64,000 bases of DNA from Tenacibaculum aquimarinum (GCF_022478115.1 NZ_JAKGSC010000002.1:186001-250000); one strand, 5' to 3'; numbered from the stretch's first letter, positions 42,144 to 51,669 are shown. Numbers and translations are program-made. The notes: generated from the sequence alone by a model not told the origin.

Positions 42144-42165
42144 CACGAAATTTAAGAATACACAA

Positions 42166-43938
42166 ATGCAACCAATTAGAAATATCGCTATTATAGCCCA
42201 CGTAGATCACGGTAAAACAACCTTAGTTGATAAAATTATTGACCAAGCAAAAGTTTTAGACGATCGTAAAGAACGTACAGATTTATTGTTAGATAATAAC
42301 GATTTAGAACGTGAAAGAGGAATTACAATTCTTTCTAAAAACGTATCTGTAAACTATAAGAACACAAAAATTAACGTAATTGATACACCTGGTCACGCCG
42401 ATTTCGGAGGAGAAGTAGAACGTGTATTAAAAATGGCTGATGGTGTTTTATTATTAGTGGATGCTTTTGAAGGACCAATGCCACAAACTCGTTTTGTATT
42501 AGGTAAAGCCTTAGAATTAGGATTAACACCAATTGTTGTTGTAAATAAAGTAGACAAAGAAAACTGTACTCCAGACTTAGTTCATGAGAAAGTGTTCGAT
42601 TTAATGTTTGCATTAGAAGCAACTGAAGAACAATTAGACTTTACAACAATCTATGGTTCTGCAAAGAACAACTGGATGTCTACAGACTGGCAAAACGAAA
42701 CTGACAATATTGTACCATTATTAGATGCAGTATTAGAATCTATTCCAGAAACTAAATACAACGAAGGAACTCCACAAATGCAAATTACTTCTTTAGACTT
42801 TTCTTCATTTACAGGAAGAATTGCTATTGGACGTGTATTTAGAGGAGACTTAGAAGCTGGTAAAGATTACATGTTATGTAAAGCAGATGGTACCAATAAA
42901 AAAGTAAGAATTAAAGAACTACACGTATTCGAAGGAATGGGTAAAGTTCAAGTAGATAAAGTACCTTGTGGAGATATTTGTGCTATTACAGGTATTGAAG
43001 GATTTGAAATTGGTGATACAATTGCAGATTTAGAAAACCCAGAAGCATTACCAAGAACAGAAATTGACAAGCCAACAATGAGTATGTTGTTTACAATTAA
43101 CAACTCTCCATTTTTTGGTAAAGAAGGTAAATATGTAACTTCTCGTCACTTACGTGATCGTTTATTTAAAGAATTAGAGAAAAACTTAGCATTAAAAGTA
43201 GAAACTACAGATTCTGAAGATAAATTTAACGTTTACGGACGTGGAGTATTACACTTATCTGTATTAATTGAAACAATGCGTCGTGAAGGTTATGAGTTAC
43301 AAGTAGGTCGTCCTCAGGTAATTATTAAAGAAATTGACGGAGTAAAATCTGAACCATACGAAACATTATCTATTGATGTACCAGAAGATGTAGCTTCTAA
43401 AGCTGTAAACTTAGTTTCTTTACGTAAAGGAGACTTAATGATTATGGAACCAAAAGGAGATTTACAACACTTAGAGTTTACAATTCCTTCAAGAGGTTTA
43501 ATAGGTTTAAGAAATAAAATTTTAACAGCAACATCTGGTCAAGCAATTATTAACCACCGTTTTTCTGAATACGGACCTTATAAAGGAGATTTTACTGAAG
43601 AAATTAAAGGAGCTATTGTATCTGCTGCTGCTGGAAAAGCAACTGCTTATGCATTAGACCGTTTACAAGATAGAGGTAAATTCTTTATTGATATTAACCA
43701 AGAAATTTATATTGGTCAAGTAATTGGAGAAAACTCTAAATCAGACGATATGGCTGTAAACCTTGTAAAAGGTAAGCAATTAACAAACATGCGTAAGTCT
43801 GGTACAGATGATGCAATGAAAATTGCTCCAAAAATCGACTTTTCTTTAGAAGAATGTATGGAATACATTAAAGGAGATGAGTATTTAGAAGTTACACCAG
43901 AAAGCTTAAGAATGCGTAAAATTAAATTTAAAGCGTAA
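42166..43938 (+). CDS. typA: Translational GTPase TypA/BipA
   Basis: A 590-aa EF-G-like GTPase that binds 70S ribosomes and aids assembly of the large subunit and stress growth. G-domain motifs: [12 protein letters not shown] (G1), RERGITI (G2), [12 protein letters not shown] (G3), VVNKVD (G4). Domains II, III and V follow, and the C-terminal TypA-specific domain shows [19 protein letters not shown] and [19 protein letters not shown]. It is monocistronic, with a terminator at 43979-44011 and a TGTCATTC hairpin repeat between stop and terminator. Confidence 0.98.
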   Translation: MQPIRNIAIIAHVDHGKTTLVDKIIDQAKVLDDRKERTDLLLDNNDLERERGITILSKNVSVNYKNTKINVIDTPGHADFGGEVERVLKMADGVLLLVDAFEGPMPQTRFVLGKALELGLTPIVVVNKVDKENCTPDLVHEKVFDLMFALEATEEQLDFTTIYGSAKNNWMSTDWQNETDNIVPLLDAVLESIPETKYNEGTPQMQITSLDFSSFTGRIAIGRVFRGDLEAGKDYMLCKADGTNKKVRIKELHVFEGMGKVQVDKVPCGDICAITGIEGFEIGDTIADLENPEALPRTEIDKPTMSMLFTINNSPFFGKEGKYVTSRHLRDRLFKELEKNLALKVETTDSEDKFNVYGRGVLHLSVLIETMRREGYELQVGRPQVIIKEIDGVKSEPYETLSIDVPEDVASKAVNLVSLRKGDLMIMEPKGDLQHLEFTIPSRGLIGLRNKILTATSGQAIINHRFSEYGPYKGDFTEEIKGAIVSAAAGKATAYALDRLQDRGKFFIDINQEIYIGQVIGENSKSDDMAVNLVKGKQLTNMRKSGTDDAMKIAPKIDFSLEECMEYIKGDEYLEVTPESLRMRKIKFKA

Positions 43939-43943
43939 CATTT

Positions 43944-43969
43944 TGTCATTCCTGTGAAGATAGGAATCT
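43944..43969 (+). repeat. TGTCATTC-type hairpin repeat
   Basis: TGTC, then stem ATTCCT / AGGAAT (43948-43967), then CT, shortly after the typA stop codon. It has the same ends as the copies at 1451 and 12017, with different stem bases. Confidence 0.6.
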
Positions 43970-43978
43970 ATATAAAAT

Positions 43979-44011
43979 AAAAAAGCTCAAGTTTTAACTT
44001 GAGCTTTTTTC
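43979..44011 (+). terminator. Terminator of typA
   Basis: AGCTCAAGTT / AACTTGAGCT (43984-44005) between an A run and a T run. Confidence 0.92.
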
Positions 44012-44174
44012 ATGGATTTTTTTGAGGTTTCGCTAACGGTTTTGTGTATGGTTTCGTTACGTGTTTAAGCACTAAAGTTAGCAAACAAATCACAGATAGA
44101 AAATTTCAGCGGAATTTTCGTAAGTAAGCCTTTACTAGCAATGAATTATACACATTGTTGTGCAACGTTTTTTG

Positions 44175-44182
44175 TATCTTTG
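44175..44182 (+). promoter_or_regulatory. -7 box of the four-helix-bundle sensor gene
   Basis: TATCTTTG followed by CAATTAG, 33 nt before the ATG at 44216 and directly after the left inverted repeat of the cassette-like insert. Confidence 0.55.
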
Positions 44183-44215
44183 CAATTAGATTTATTCCTC
44201 TAAAATTAGGTTTAT

Positions 44216-44815
44216 ATGACACTCTACAATAAGTTAAAATGGATACTTGGAATTCTAATGATTTTTGTTTTAATCATTGCAACAAATTTAATCGATAAAA
44301 ACAATTTTGTTCGAGTTCGTGATTCAGTCGTTACGATTTACGAGGATAGATTAATAGCAAATGATTTAATTTTCGAAATGCTAAAGTCGGTTCAGCAGAA
44401 GGAATTAGCAGTATCATTGTCAGATTCCACTTTTTTCCAAAATCAAAACTCCAAAGTCAACGATAATTTACAATCTTTAGTTTCTAGGTTTGAGCAAACA
44501 AAGTTGACATCAGAGGAAGCGAAAGTTTTTAAAGATTTAAAAGGGAATGTTCAGTCGCTTATAGATTCTGAACGTCAATTTTTGAATTCTGATTACAGTA
44601 ATAATTTCCAAATTGTTAATCACATCGAAAGTTTAAAAACTAACCTTAATGATTTGTCCAAAATACAGCTAAATGAAGGAAGTCGACAGATGTCAATTAG
44701 TAAACGAGCTCTTGATAATGTTGAATTGTTTACTCAAATAGAAATTTATTTTTTGGTGTTTTCGGCTGTTTTAATTCAGATTATAGTAATGTATAAGCCA
44801 AAAGAAAAGTCCTAA
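44216..44815 (+). CDS. Membrane protein with a chemoreceptor-type four-helix-bundle (4HB_MCP) sensor domain
   Basis: A 199-aa protein: an N-terminal membrane segment (about 8-25), a periplasmic region of about 145 residues made of long amphipathic helices (FVRVRDSVVTIYEDRLIANDLIF, then SVQQKELAVSLSD), and a second membrane segment near the end (about 175-192). This is the layout of the 4HB_MCP ligand-binding domain, but HAMP, signalling and kinase domains are absent; only a short tail KPKEKS follows. It may act with a partner or be a degraded receptor. Codon use (more CGA, GTC, TCG) looks slightly unlike its neighbours, and the gene lies inside a cassette-like insert. Confidence 0.65.
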   Translation: MTLYNKLKWILGILMIFVLIIATNLIDKNNFVRVRDSVVTIYEDRLIANDLIFEMLKSVQQKELAVSLSDSTFFQNQNSKVNDNLQSLVSRFEQTKLTSEEAKVFKDLKGNVQSLIDSERQFLNSDYSNNFQIVNHIESLKTNLNDLSKIQLNEGSRQMSISKRALDNVELFTQIEIYFLVFSAVLIQIIVMYKPKEKS

Positions 44816-44999
44816 TAGAATTACTCGTAACGGTTTTGGGAAATGTTGCACAACTTTAACGCTGATATGCGTCGTTTTAATTAATTATATCAGTCGTTAG
44901 ATAAGTTAGCGTTTTTTTACCAAAAAATCAAGAGGGAAATAACTTCAAATAAAATATTTGTTTTTTAACAATTAAAAATAAAAGCTAAACGATTTATAG

Positions 45000-45007
45000 T
45001 ATTTTTG
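45000..45007 (+). promoter_or_regulatory. -7 box of the methyltransferase gene, giving a near-leaderless mRNA
   Basis: TATTTTTG ends 4 nt before the ATG at 45012. Confidence 0.6.
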
Positions 45008-45011
45008 CATT

Positions 45012-46163
45012 ATGAACGAATTTCAACAATTTAGAGATACACTTAATCAAAGTGTTTTAGATAATAATTTTGTAAAATTAACTTTAAGTAAGCCAACTAG
45101 AAAAGGGGATGGTTTACCTAACGTTTATGTTAGATTGGTGAAAATAAAAGGAGCAGAAAAGTTTCAATTTACCTATCATTATACAACAAACGATAAAGTA
45201 AAAAACTATACTATTACAGAAGCATTATCTGAATTAGAAATCTTATTGATGGATAATTTTAGAGCTGCTACGTTATTTACATTAGCAAATGATTTATTAG
45301 TATTCATTTCTAAAAAGAAAAAAGTTTCTTACAGAGTAAATGCGCCTAGTTTTAAAAATAAATTACCAGAAACACACGATAAACCCAAAGAGCGTTTAGC
45401 AGAGGCAGGAAGCTATCTACATCATTTAGGAATTACCGATAAAGAAGGTAAAGTAATTCATAAAATGGCAGATAAATATCGTCAGATTAATAAATACTTA
45501 GAAATTATTGAAGGTTTATTAAAATCTACAAAATTGCCAAAACATATTAATATTGTTGATATGGGTTCTGGAAAAGGCTATTTAACCTTTGCTCTGTATG
45601 ACTATTTAGTAAATCAAAAGAAATACAATGCAACCGTAACTGGAATAGAATTACGTAAAGAGTTGGTAAATTACTGTAACGATGTTGCTAAAAAATCTGA
45701 TTTCAAAAGATTAAACTTTGTTGCACAACCAATTCAAGAATACGATACTAATAAAATAGATATTTTAATTGCATTACATGCTTGTGATACTGCAACTGAC
45801 GATGCTATTTTTAAAGGATTATCAGCAAATTCTGAACTTATTATTTGCGCGCCTTGTTGTCATAAACAAATTCGCCAACAAGTAAAAGGAAAAGAGCAGG
45901 AGAGTCCGTTATTAAAATATGGAATTTTTAAAGAACGTCAGTTTGAAATGGTAACTGATACTATAAGAGCTTTAATTCTTGAAAAAAACAATTATAACAC
46001 CAAAGTATTTGAGTTTATAAGTAACGAACATACACGTAAAAACGTAATGTTAGTAGGAAGTAAGTCTTCAAAAAAGATAGATTCAGCAAAAATTGACACC
46101 AAAATAGCGAGTTTAAAAGATGCGTATGCTATTGAAAATCATTATTTAGAAACACTTTTATAA
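45012..46163 (+). CDS. Class I SAM-dependent methyltransferase (METTL25-like)
   Basis: A 383-aa protein. The N-terminal 150 residues form an accessory domain (PTRKGDGLPNVYVRLVKIKG). The Rossmann methyltransferase part begins with motif I VDMGSGKGYLTFALYDYL (about 180-198). Later motifs are VTGIELRKELVNYC, DILIALHACDTATDDAIFKG and the Cys-rich APCCHKQIRQQ. The HACDTATD and APCCH blocks resemble the METTL25/RRNAD1-like methyltransferases, so an RNA or ribosomal-protein substrate is possible but not shown. The -7 box lies 4 nt from the ATG. The EamA transporter gene follows 9 nt later. Confidence 0.85.
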   Translation: MNEFQQFRDTLNQSVLDNNFVKLTLSKPTRKGDGLPNVYVRLVKIKGAEKFQFTYHYTTNDKVKNYTITEALSELEILLMDNFRAATLFTLANDLLVFISKKKKVSYRVNAPSFKNKLPETHDKPKERLAEAGSYLHHLGITDKEGKVIHKMADKYRQINKYLEIIEGLLKSTKLPKHINIVDMGSGKGYLTFALYDYLVNQKKYNATVTGIELRKELVNYCNDVAKKSDFKRLNFVAQPIQEYDTNKIDILIALHACDTATDDAIFKGLSANSELIICAPCCHKQIRQQVKGKEQESPLLKYGIFKERQFEMVTDTIRALILEKNNYNTKVFEFISNEHTRKNVMLVGSKSSKKIDSAKIDTKIASLKDAYAIENHYLETLL

Positions 46164-46172
46164 TATACTTTA

Positions 46173-47084
46173 ATGAAAAACTCTAAAATATTAGTTGTCT
46201 TGGCATTTTTTTCCATTTATGTAATTTGGGGATCTACTTATTTATGGAATAAAATTGCAGTAGCAGAAATTGCACCTTTATTCTTAGCATCACAACGTTT
46301 TATTGTAGCTGGACTTTTAATAATGTTAATAGCTAAAGTTATGGGGTTTTCATTAAAAATAACTAAAAGACAATTACTAAATTCAGCAATTGCTGGATTC
46401 TTGTTTTTAGTCTATGGAAATGGCGTTTTTGTATGGGCTTTAAAGTATGTAGATAGTGGTTTTGCTGCATTATTAGCATCAACGCAACCGTTATTTGTAT
46501 TGTTTTTATTGCGTTTAATAGATGGAAAAAAAATGCAACGCAAATCTATTATTGGTGTTTGTTTAGGTCTTTTTGGAATGTATTTATTAGTAAGTCAAAA
46601 AGGAATTACAACTTCAGAAGGTAGTGTTTTAGGTATTTTTATGATTTTAACCTGTGTGTTAAGTTGGAGTTATGGAAGCGTATTTGTTTCAAAAGCAGAT
46701 TTGCCTAAAAACTTTTTTGTTACAACTGGTTATCAAATGCTTATTGCTGGCGGTATTTTAGCAGCATCTAGTTTACTTTTTAAGGAATCTTGGATTTCTC
46801 CTTTAGATTTAAGTTTTAAAGTTCAATTATCAATGATTCTGTTAGTTTTCTTTGGAGGAATCGTAGCTTTTACAGCATTTAATTATTTATTAAAAGTAGT
46901 TTCACCAGAAAAAGTAGCAACATCTGCATATGTAAATCCAGTTGTAGCATTACTTTTAGGTTGGTATGTTTTAGATGAAAATCTAACAATACAATCAATA
47001 ATAGCTTCAGGAATCTTACTAACTGGTGTTTATTTTATTACTTCAAGAAAAAGGGTAAACAATACAGTTGCAAGGAAAAATTAA
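46173..47084 (+). CDS. EamA family (drug/metabolite) transporter
   Basis: A 303-aa inner-membrane protein with ten hydrophobic segments in two EamA repeats. The first starts FSIYVIWGSTYLWNKIAV and contains ALKYVDSGFAALLASTQPLFVLFL. The second contains WSYGSVFVSKA and SPEKVATSAYVNPVVALLLGWYVLDE. These are the typical YIWGST and PVVALLLG motifs of the RhaT/EamA group, which exports metabolites or amino acids. The substrate is unknown. It probably shares a transcript with the methyltransferase gene. Confidence 0.92.
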   Translation: MKNSKILVVLAFFSIYVIWGSTYLWNKIAVAEIAPLFLASQRFIVAGLLIMLIAKVMGFSLKITKRQLLNSAIAGFLFLVYGNGVFVWALKYVDSGFAALLASTQPLFVLFLLRLIDGKKMQRKSIIGVCLGLFGMYLLVSQKGITTSEGSVLGIFMILTCVLSWSYGSVFVSKADLPKNFFVTTGYQMLIAGGILAASSLLFKESWISPLDLSFKVQLSMILLVFFGGIVAFTAFNYLLKVVSPEKVATSAYVNPVVALLLGWYVLDENLTIQSIIASGILLTGVYFITSRKRVNNTVARKN

Positions 47085-47142
47085 ACAAATATTTAAAAAA
47101 TGATAAATTTTGATATTTAAAGAAAAATTTATCGGAATCATT

Positions 47143-47173
47143 TTGATTTATCAAAATAAAATTAGAATATTTG
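47143..47173 (+). promoter_or_regulatory. his operon promoter
   Basis: A TTG at 47143-47145, 20 nt, then AATATTTG at 47166-47173 (one mismatch to TAnnTTTG). The -33 TTG lies inside an inverted repeat ATTTTGA-TTTA-TCAAAAT (47140-47157) that could be an operator. Confidence 0.55.
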
Positions 47174-47190
47174 CAGTAAGAAAATAAGAC

Positions 47191-47247
47191 ATGACATTTA
47201 TTCAAGCACATCATCATCATTTTTACAATTGCACTCGAGCGATTTAA
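47191..47247 (+). CDS. his operon leader peptide (attenuator)
   Basis: An 18-codon ORF, MTFIQAHHHHFYNCTRAI, with four consecutive CAT histidine codons. It lies between the his promoter and an intrinsic terminator that precedes hisG. Ribosome stalling at the His codons when charged tRNA-His is scarce would be expected to favour an antiterminator and allow readthrough. The genome's A-rich start context is present (AAGAC before ATG). The alternative antiterminator pairing is not obvious by eye; GATTT (47241-47245) with AAATC (47291-47295) is one possibility. Confidence 0.85.
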   Translation: MTFIQAHHHHFYNCTRAI

Positions 47248-47276
47248 AAATGTATTGAATAAAATCAAGATATTTA

Positions 47277-47316
47277 AAACCCGTTTGAGCAAATCAAACG
47301 GGTTTTTTATTTTTTA
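47277..47316 (+). terminator. his attenuator terminator
   Basis: ACCCGTTTGA / TCAAACGGGT (47279-47303, loop GCAAA), followed by TTTTTT and a further T-rich stretch. It lies 30 nt after the leader-peptide stop and about 40 nt before hisG, inside the operon's leader. Confidence 0.92.
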
Positions 47317-47351
47317 AAACCGGTATTTGTTCAGACATCAAACAAAACAAA

Positions 47352-48209
47352 ATGAGTAAATTAAGAATTGCAGTACAAAAATCAGGAAGATTAAATGAAG
47401 ATTCAATGAGAATCTTAAAAGACATTGGTATTTCTATAGACAATGGAAAAGATCAATTAAAAGCCGCAGCAAGAGACTTTCCTGTAGAAGTTTTCTATTT
47501 AAGAAATGGAGACATTCCTCAGTATTTAAAAGATGGAGTAGTTGATGCAGCCATTATTGGAGAAAATGTTTTAATTGAAAAAGGAAGCGATATTGAGTTT
47601 ATAGAACGTTTAGGCTTTTCTAAATGTAAAGTTTCTATAGCTGTTCCTAAAGATTCAGAAGCTAATTCTTTAAAGGACTTAAGCGGTAAGAGAATTGCAA
47701 CTTCGTACCCGAAAACGGTTCAGAAATTTTTAAACGAACAAAATATTGAAGCACAATTACACCAAATTAATGGTTCTGTAGAAATTGCACCAAATATTGG
47801 TTTGGCAGACGGAATTTGCGATATAGTTTCTAGTGGTTCAACATTATTTAAAAACGGTTTAAAAGAGATAGAAGTATTATTAAAGTCGGAAGCAGTTTTA
47901 GCGGTTTCGCCTCAAATTTCTAATGAAAGAAAAGCAATTTTAAATAAGATTCAGTTTAGAATTCAATCTGTTTTAAAAGGAAGAAATTCTAAATATGTAT
48001 TGTTAAATGCTCCAAACGATAAATTAGATGCTATTTTAAATCTATTACCAGGAATGAGAAGTCCAACGGTTTTACCTTTGGCTGAAAAAGGTTGGAGTTC
48101 TGTTCACACTGTAATTAACAAAAACGATTTTTGGGAAATTATTGATGAATTAAAAGCAAATGGAGCTGAAGGTATTTTAGTATGTCCAATTGAAAAAATG
48201 GTGCTTTAA
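47352..48209 (+). CDS. hisG: ATP phosphoribosyltransferase (long form)
   Basis: The first enzyme of histidine synthesis, joining ATP and PRPP (EC 2.4.2.17). At 285 aa it is the long, HisZ-independent form with a C-terminal regulatory domain. Seen: RIAVQKSGRLNEDSMRIL, DVAIIGENVLIEKG-like DAAIIGEN, the PRPP loop ICDIVSSGSTLFKNGL, and the C-terminal ACT-like end LLPGMRSPTVLPLAEKGWSSVHTVI. It is the first structural gene of the operon, preceded by the leader peptide and attenuator. hisD follows after 1 nt. Confidence 0.97.
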   Translation: MSKLRIAVQKSGRLNEDSMRILKDIGISIDNGKDQLKAAARDFPVEVFYLRNGDIPQYLKDGVVDAAIIGENVLIEKGSDIEFIERLGFSKCKVSIAVPKDSEANSLKDLSGKRIATSYPKTVQKFLNEQNIEAQLHQINGSVEIAPNIGLADGICDIVSSGSTLFKNGLKEIEVLLKSEAVLAVSPQISNERKAILNKIQFRIQSVLKGRNSKYVLLNAPNDKLDAILNLLPGMRSPTVLPLAEKGWSSVHTVINKNDFWEIIDELKANGAEGILVCPIEKMVL

Positions 48210-48210
48210 A

Positions 48211-49491
48211 ATGAATACAATTATAAATCCATCAAAAAAAGACTGGACTAAAATTTTAGAAAGACCAACAAAAACTGTTGATGATATTGAAGGTGTTGTA
48301 AATGAGATTTTTGCAGATGTTCAGCAAAATGGAGACGCTGCAATTAATAAATACACAACAAAGTTTGATGGTGTTTCTTTAGAAAACACAATTGTTTCAG
48401 AAAAAGAAATAGAAGAAGCCATTAATTTAGTTTCTAATGATTTAAAAGAAGCAATTCAACTTGCAAAAGAAAATATCACAAAATTTCATGCAGCACAAAA
48501 AACAGCAAAAGTATTTGTAGAAACTATAAATGGAGTTGAATGTTGGCAAGAAAAAAGACCAATTACTAAAGTTGGTTTATACATTCCTGGAGGAACAGCA
48601 CCTTTATTTTCAACAGTTTTAATGTTAGCAATTCCTGCAAATATTGCTGGTTGTAAAGAAATAATTTTATGCTCTCCACCAAATAAAGAAGGAAAAATAA
48701 ATCCGGCTATTTTATATGCTGCAAATTTATGTGGTGTTACAAAAATTATAAAAGTAGGAGGAATTCAAGCTATTGCAGGTTTAACGTTTGGAACAGAAAC
48801 AATACCACAAGTATATAAAATATTCGGACCAGGAAATCAGTTTGTTACCGTTGCAAAACAAATTGCAACAAAACATGGAGTTGCCATAGATATGCCAGCT
48901 GGTCCAAGTGAATTATTAGTAGTTGCAGACAATTCTGCAAATGCAAGTTATGTAGCTTCAGACTTATTAAGTCAGGCAGAACATGGTGCAGATAGCCAAG
49001 TAATTTTGGTTTCTACTTCTAAAGATTTAATTGCTGAAGTAGAAAAAGAAATAAAAACACAATTAGCTCAATTAAGTAGAGCAGAAATCGCTCAAAAAGC
49101 AATCGATAATTCAAAATCTATTTTTGTAGAAACAGATGAAATTGCTTTAGAATTGATAAACGAATACGGCCCAGAACACTTTATTGTTTGTACAAATAAT
49201 AATGATTTTTATGTTAATAATATAGAAAATGCTGGTTCTGTTTTTATAGGTAATTACACACCAGAAAGTGCAGGTGATTACGCTTCTGGAACCAATCATA
49301 CATTACCAACAAACGGATTTTCAAAATCGTATTCTGGAGTTAATTTAGATAGTTTTACAAAAAGTATTACGTTTCAGAAAATCTCTAAAGAAGGAATTAA
49401 ATCAATAGGAAAATCTATTGAATTAATGGCTGCAGCAGAAGGTTTAGATGCACATAAAAATGCAGTTTCAATTCGTTTAAAAGATTTATAA
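48211..49491 (+). CDS. hisD: Histidinol dehydrogenase
   Basis: A zinc enzyme oxidising histidinol twice to histidine (EC 1.1.1.23). From the ATG at 48211 it has 426 aa; a TTG in frame at 48190 lies within hisG and is unlikely. Seen: PITKVGLYIPGGTAPLFSTVLM, KVGGIQAIAGLTFGTETIP, KIFGPGNQFVTVAKQ, DMPAGPSELLV, the metal/catalytic block DLLSQAEHGADSQ, NEYGPEHFIV and SGTNHTLPTNGFSKSYSG. The stop overlaps the hisC start (TAATG), indicating coupling. Confidence 0.97.
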   Translation: MNTIINPSKKDWTKILERPTKTVDDIEGVVNEIFADVQQNGDAAINKYTTKFDGVSLENTIVSEKEIEEAINLVSNDLKEAIQLAKENITKFHAAQKTAKVFVETINGVECWQEKRPITKVGLYIPGGTAPLFSTVLMLAIPANIAGCKEIILCSPPNKEGKINPAILYAANLCGVTKIIKVGGIQAIAGLTFGTETIPQVYKIFGPGNQFVTVAKQIATKHGVAIDMPAGPSELLVVADNSANASYVASDLLSQAEHGADSQVILVSTSKDLIAEVEKEIKTQLAQLSRAEIAQKAIDNSKSIFVETDEIALELINEYGPEHFIVCTNNNDFYVNNIENAGSVFIGNYTPESAGDYASGTNHTLPTNGFSKSYSGVNLDSFTKSITFQKISKEGIKSIGKSIELMAAAEGLDAHKNAVSIRLKDL

Positions 49492-50531
49492 TGATGAATA
49501 TTCTAGATTTAGTAAGAGAAAACATCAAGTCTTTAAAGCCATATTCATCAGCAAGAGATGAATACAAAGACGCAACTACAGATACAATGGTTTTTTTAGA
49601 CGCGAATGAAAATCCGTTTGAAAATGGTGTAAATCGTTATCCAGATCCGCAACAGAATTCAGTTAAAGATTTGTTGTCTAATATAAAAGGAATTTCAAAA
49701 GAAAACATTTTATTAGGAAATGGAAGTGATGAAGTTCTAGATTTAATTTTTAGAGCTTTTTGCGAACCAAATAAAGATAATATTATCACATTACCACCAA
49801 CATATGGAATGTATGATGTGTTGGCGAATATTAATTCAATAGAAAATAAAAGAGTTTTACTTACGGAAGATTTTCAACCAAAAGTAAATCAGATTTTAGA
49901 AGCTATAAATGAGAATAGTAAAATTTTGTTTTTATGTTCTCCAAATAACCCTTCAGGAAATAGTTTTTCAACTGAAATAGTAGAAGAATTATTGAATAAA
50001 TTTAATGGTTTAGTAGTTATAGATGAAGCTTATATCGATTTTTCCGAACAAAAAAGCTGGTTAGATAAGTTAGCAGATTTTCCGAATTTAATAATAACAC
50101 AAACCCTTTCTAAAGCTTATGGTTTAGCAGGAATACGTTTAGGTGTATGTTATGCATCTAAAGAAATAATTTCAGTTTTAAACCGAATAAAGCCACCTTA
50201 TAACGTAAACGAATTAACGCAACAAAAAGCAATAGAACGTTTACAAAAAGTTGAAGAAGTTGAAGAAGAAGTTGCTAAAATTAAAATTGAAAGAAGCCTA
50301 CTAATATCTAAATTAAAAGACATTAATTTTATTCAGAATATCTTTCCAACAGATTGTAATTTTGTGTTAGTTAAAGTTGATGATGCCACAAAACGATATA
50401 AGCAGTTAATAGAAAAAGGAATTGTTATTCGAAATAGAACAACGCAACCTTTGTGCGAAAATTGTTTGCGTTTTACAGTTGGAACAAAATCTGAAAATGC
50501 TAAATTAATCAACGCTTTAAAAGAAATTTAA
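49491..50531 (+). CDS. hisC: Histidinol-phosphate aminotransferase
   Basis: A PLP aminotransferase of fold type I making histidinol phosphate from imidazole-acetol phosphate and glutamate (EC 2.6.1.9). It has 346 aa. Seen: [65 protein letters not shown], the cofactor-lysine motif [16 protein letters not shown] and [11 protein letters not shown]. The first ATG (49491) overlaps the hisD stop; a second ATG lies three bases on. hisB follows after 1 nt. Confidence 0.97.
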   Translation: MMNILDLVRENIKSLKPYSSARDEYKDATTDTMVFLDANENPFENGVNRYPDPQQNSVKDLLSNIKGISKENILLGNGSDEVLDLIFRAFCEPNKDNIITLPPTYGMYDVLANINSIENKRVLLTEDFQPKVNQILEAINENSKILFLCSPNNPSGNSFSTEIVEELLNKFNGLVVIDEAYIDFSEQKSWLDKLADFPNLIITQTLSKAYGLAGIRLGVCYASKEIISVLNRIKPPYNVNELTQQKAIERLQKVEEVEEEVAKIKIERSLLISKLKDINFIQNIFPTDCNFVLVKVDDATKRYKQLIEKGIVIRNRTTQPLCENCLRFTVGTKSENAKLINALKEI

Positions 50532-50532
50532 G

Positions 50533-51669
50533 ATGAAAAAAGTATTATTTATAGACAGAGACGGAACTTTAGTTTTAGAGCCGCCAGTTGATTATCAATT
50601 AGATAGTTTAGAAAAGTTAGAATTTTATCCAAAAGTATTTCAATACATGGCAAAAATTGCTACTGAATTAGATTACGAATTGGTTATGGTTACAAATCAA
50701 GATGGTTTAGGTACAGATTCCTTTCCAGAAGATACTTTTTGGCCTGCGCAAAATAAAGTAATGTCTGCTTTCGAAAAAGAAGGTGTTGTTTTTACAGAAG
50801 TTCATATAGATAAAACATTTCCGCATGAAAATGCAGAAACTCGTAAACCAAGAACAGGTTTGTTAACCAAGTATTTTTCTGAGGAATATGATTTAGAAAA
50901 CTCTTTTGTTTTAGGAGATAGAATTACAGACATGGAATTGGCTAAAAACTTGGGAGCAAAAGGAATTTTCTTATCGGAAGACCCAGAATTAGGTGCAGAT
51001 GAAATTGAAACTTCTAAACAAGAAATTTTAAACAGTATTGCCTTAACTTCTACAGATTGGAAAACTATTTATGAGTTTTTAAAATTAGAAGACAGAGTTT
51101 CAGAAATTACCAGAAATACAAACGAAACCAAAATTTACATCAAATTAAATTTAGATGGTTCTGGTAAAAATGATATTTCTACTGGTGTTAAATTTTTTGA
51201 TCACATGTTAGATCAAATTGGGCGTCATGGTGCAATGGATTTAACTGTAAAAGTTGATGGAGATTTAGAGGTCGATGAGCATCACACAATAGAAGATACT
51301 ATGATTGCTTTGGGAGAATTATTCAACAAGGCATTAGGAAATAAATTAGGCATAGAACGTTACGGTTTTTGTTTACCTATGGACGATTGTTTAGCACAAG
51401 CTGCAGTAGATTTTGGCGGAAGACCTTGGTTGGTTTGGGATGCAGATTTTAAACGAGAAATGATTGGTGATATGCCAACAGAAATGTTTTTACATTTATT
51501 TAAATCGTTTACAGACGGTGCAAAATGTAACTTAAACATTAAAGCTGAAGGAGTTAACGAACATCACAAAATTGAAGGAATCTTTAAGGCATTTGCAAAA
51601 GCAATGAAAATGGCTGTAAAAAGAGATGCTAATAAGATGTTTTTGCCATCAACAAAAGGAATGTTATAA
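50533..51669 (+). CDS. hisB: Bifunctional histidinol-phosphatase / imidazoleglycerol-phosphate dehydratase
   Basis: A 378-aa two-domain enzyme. The N-terminal HAD phosphatase (1-165) has [18 protein letters not shown] with Asp8 and Asp10, [13 protein letters not shown] and [15 protein letters not shown] (EC 3.1.3.15). The C-terminal dehydratase (about 185-378) has the metal-binding [12 protein letters not shown] and [16 protein letters not shown] motifs (EC 4.2.1.19). The fusion is the arrangement known from enterobacteria and is also common in Bacteroidota. The stop shares a base with the hisH start (TAATG). Confidence 0.97.
   Translation: MKKVLFIDRDGTLVLEPPVDYQLDSLEKLEFYPKVFQYMAKIATELDYELVMVTNQDGLGTDSFPEDTFWPAQNKVMSAFEKEGVVFTEVHIDKTFPHENAETRKPRTGLLTKYFSEEYDLENSFVLGDRITDMELAKNLGAKGIFLSEDPELGADEIETSKQEILNSIALTSTDWKTIYEFLKLEDRVSEITRNTNETKIYIKLNLDGSGKNDISTGVKFFDHMLDQIGRHGAMDLTVKVDGDLEVDEHHTIEDTMIALGELFNKALGNKLGIERYGFCLPMDDCLAQAAVDFGGRPWLVWDADFKREMIGDMPTEMFLHLFKSFTDGAKCNLNIKAEGVNEHHKIEGIFKAFAKAMKMAVKRDANKMFLPSTKGML

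Larger units (their letters stand above)
44032..44910. mobile_element. Cassette-like insert carrying one gene
   Basis: The gene at 44216-44815 is bracketed by related non-coding flanks. TAACGGTTTTG occurs as a direct repeat at 44034 and 44828. GTTGTGCAAC at 44157-44166 is the exact inverse of GTTGCACAAC at 44845-44854. GCTAAC/GTTAGC pairs occur at both outer ends (44032 with 44077, and GTTAGCG near 44905). No integrase or transposase is inside. The type of element is not recognised with certainty. Confidence 0.45.

Noticed and set aside
47038..47292. 84-codon minus-strand ORF with a run of Met (MMMM) opposite the his leader
   Set aside because: The Met run is the reverse complement of the four CAT His codons. 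The frame overlaps a transporter gene end, a promoter and a terminator, and has no protein-like features.
48190..48210. TTG start of hisD inside hisG
   Set aside because: The ATG at 48211, one base after the hisG stop, gives the usual HisD length and start.
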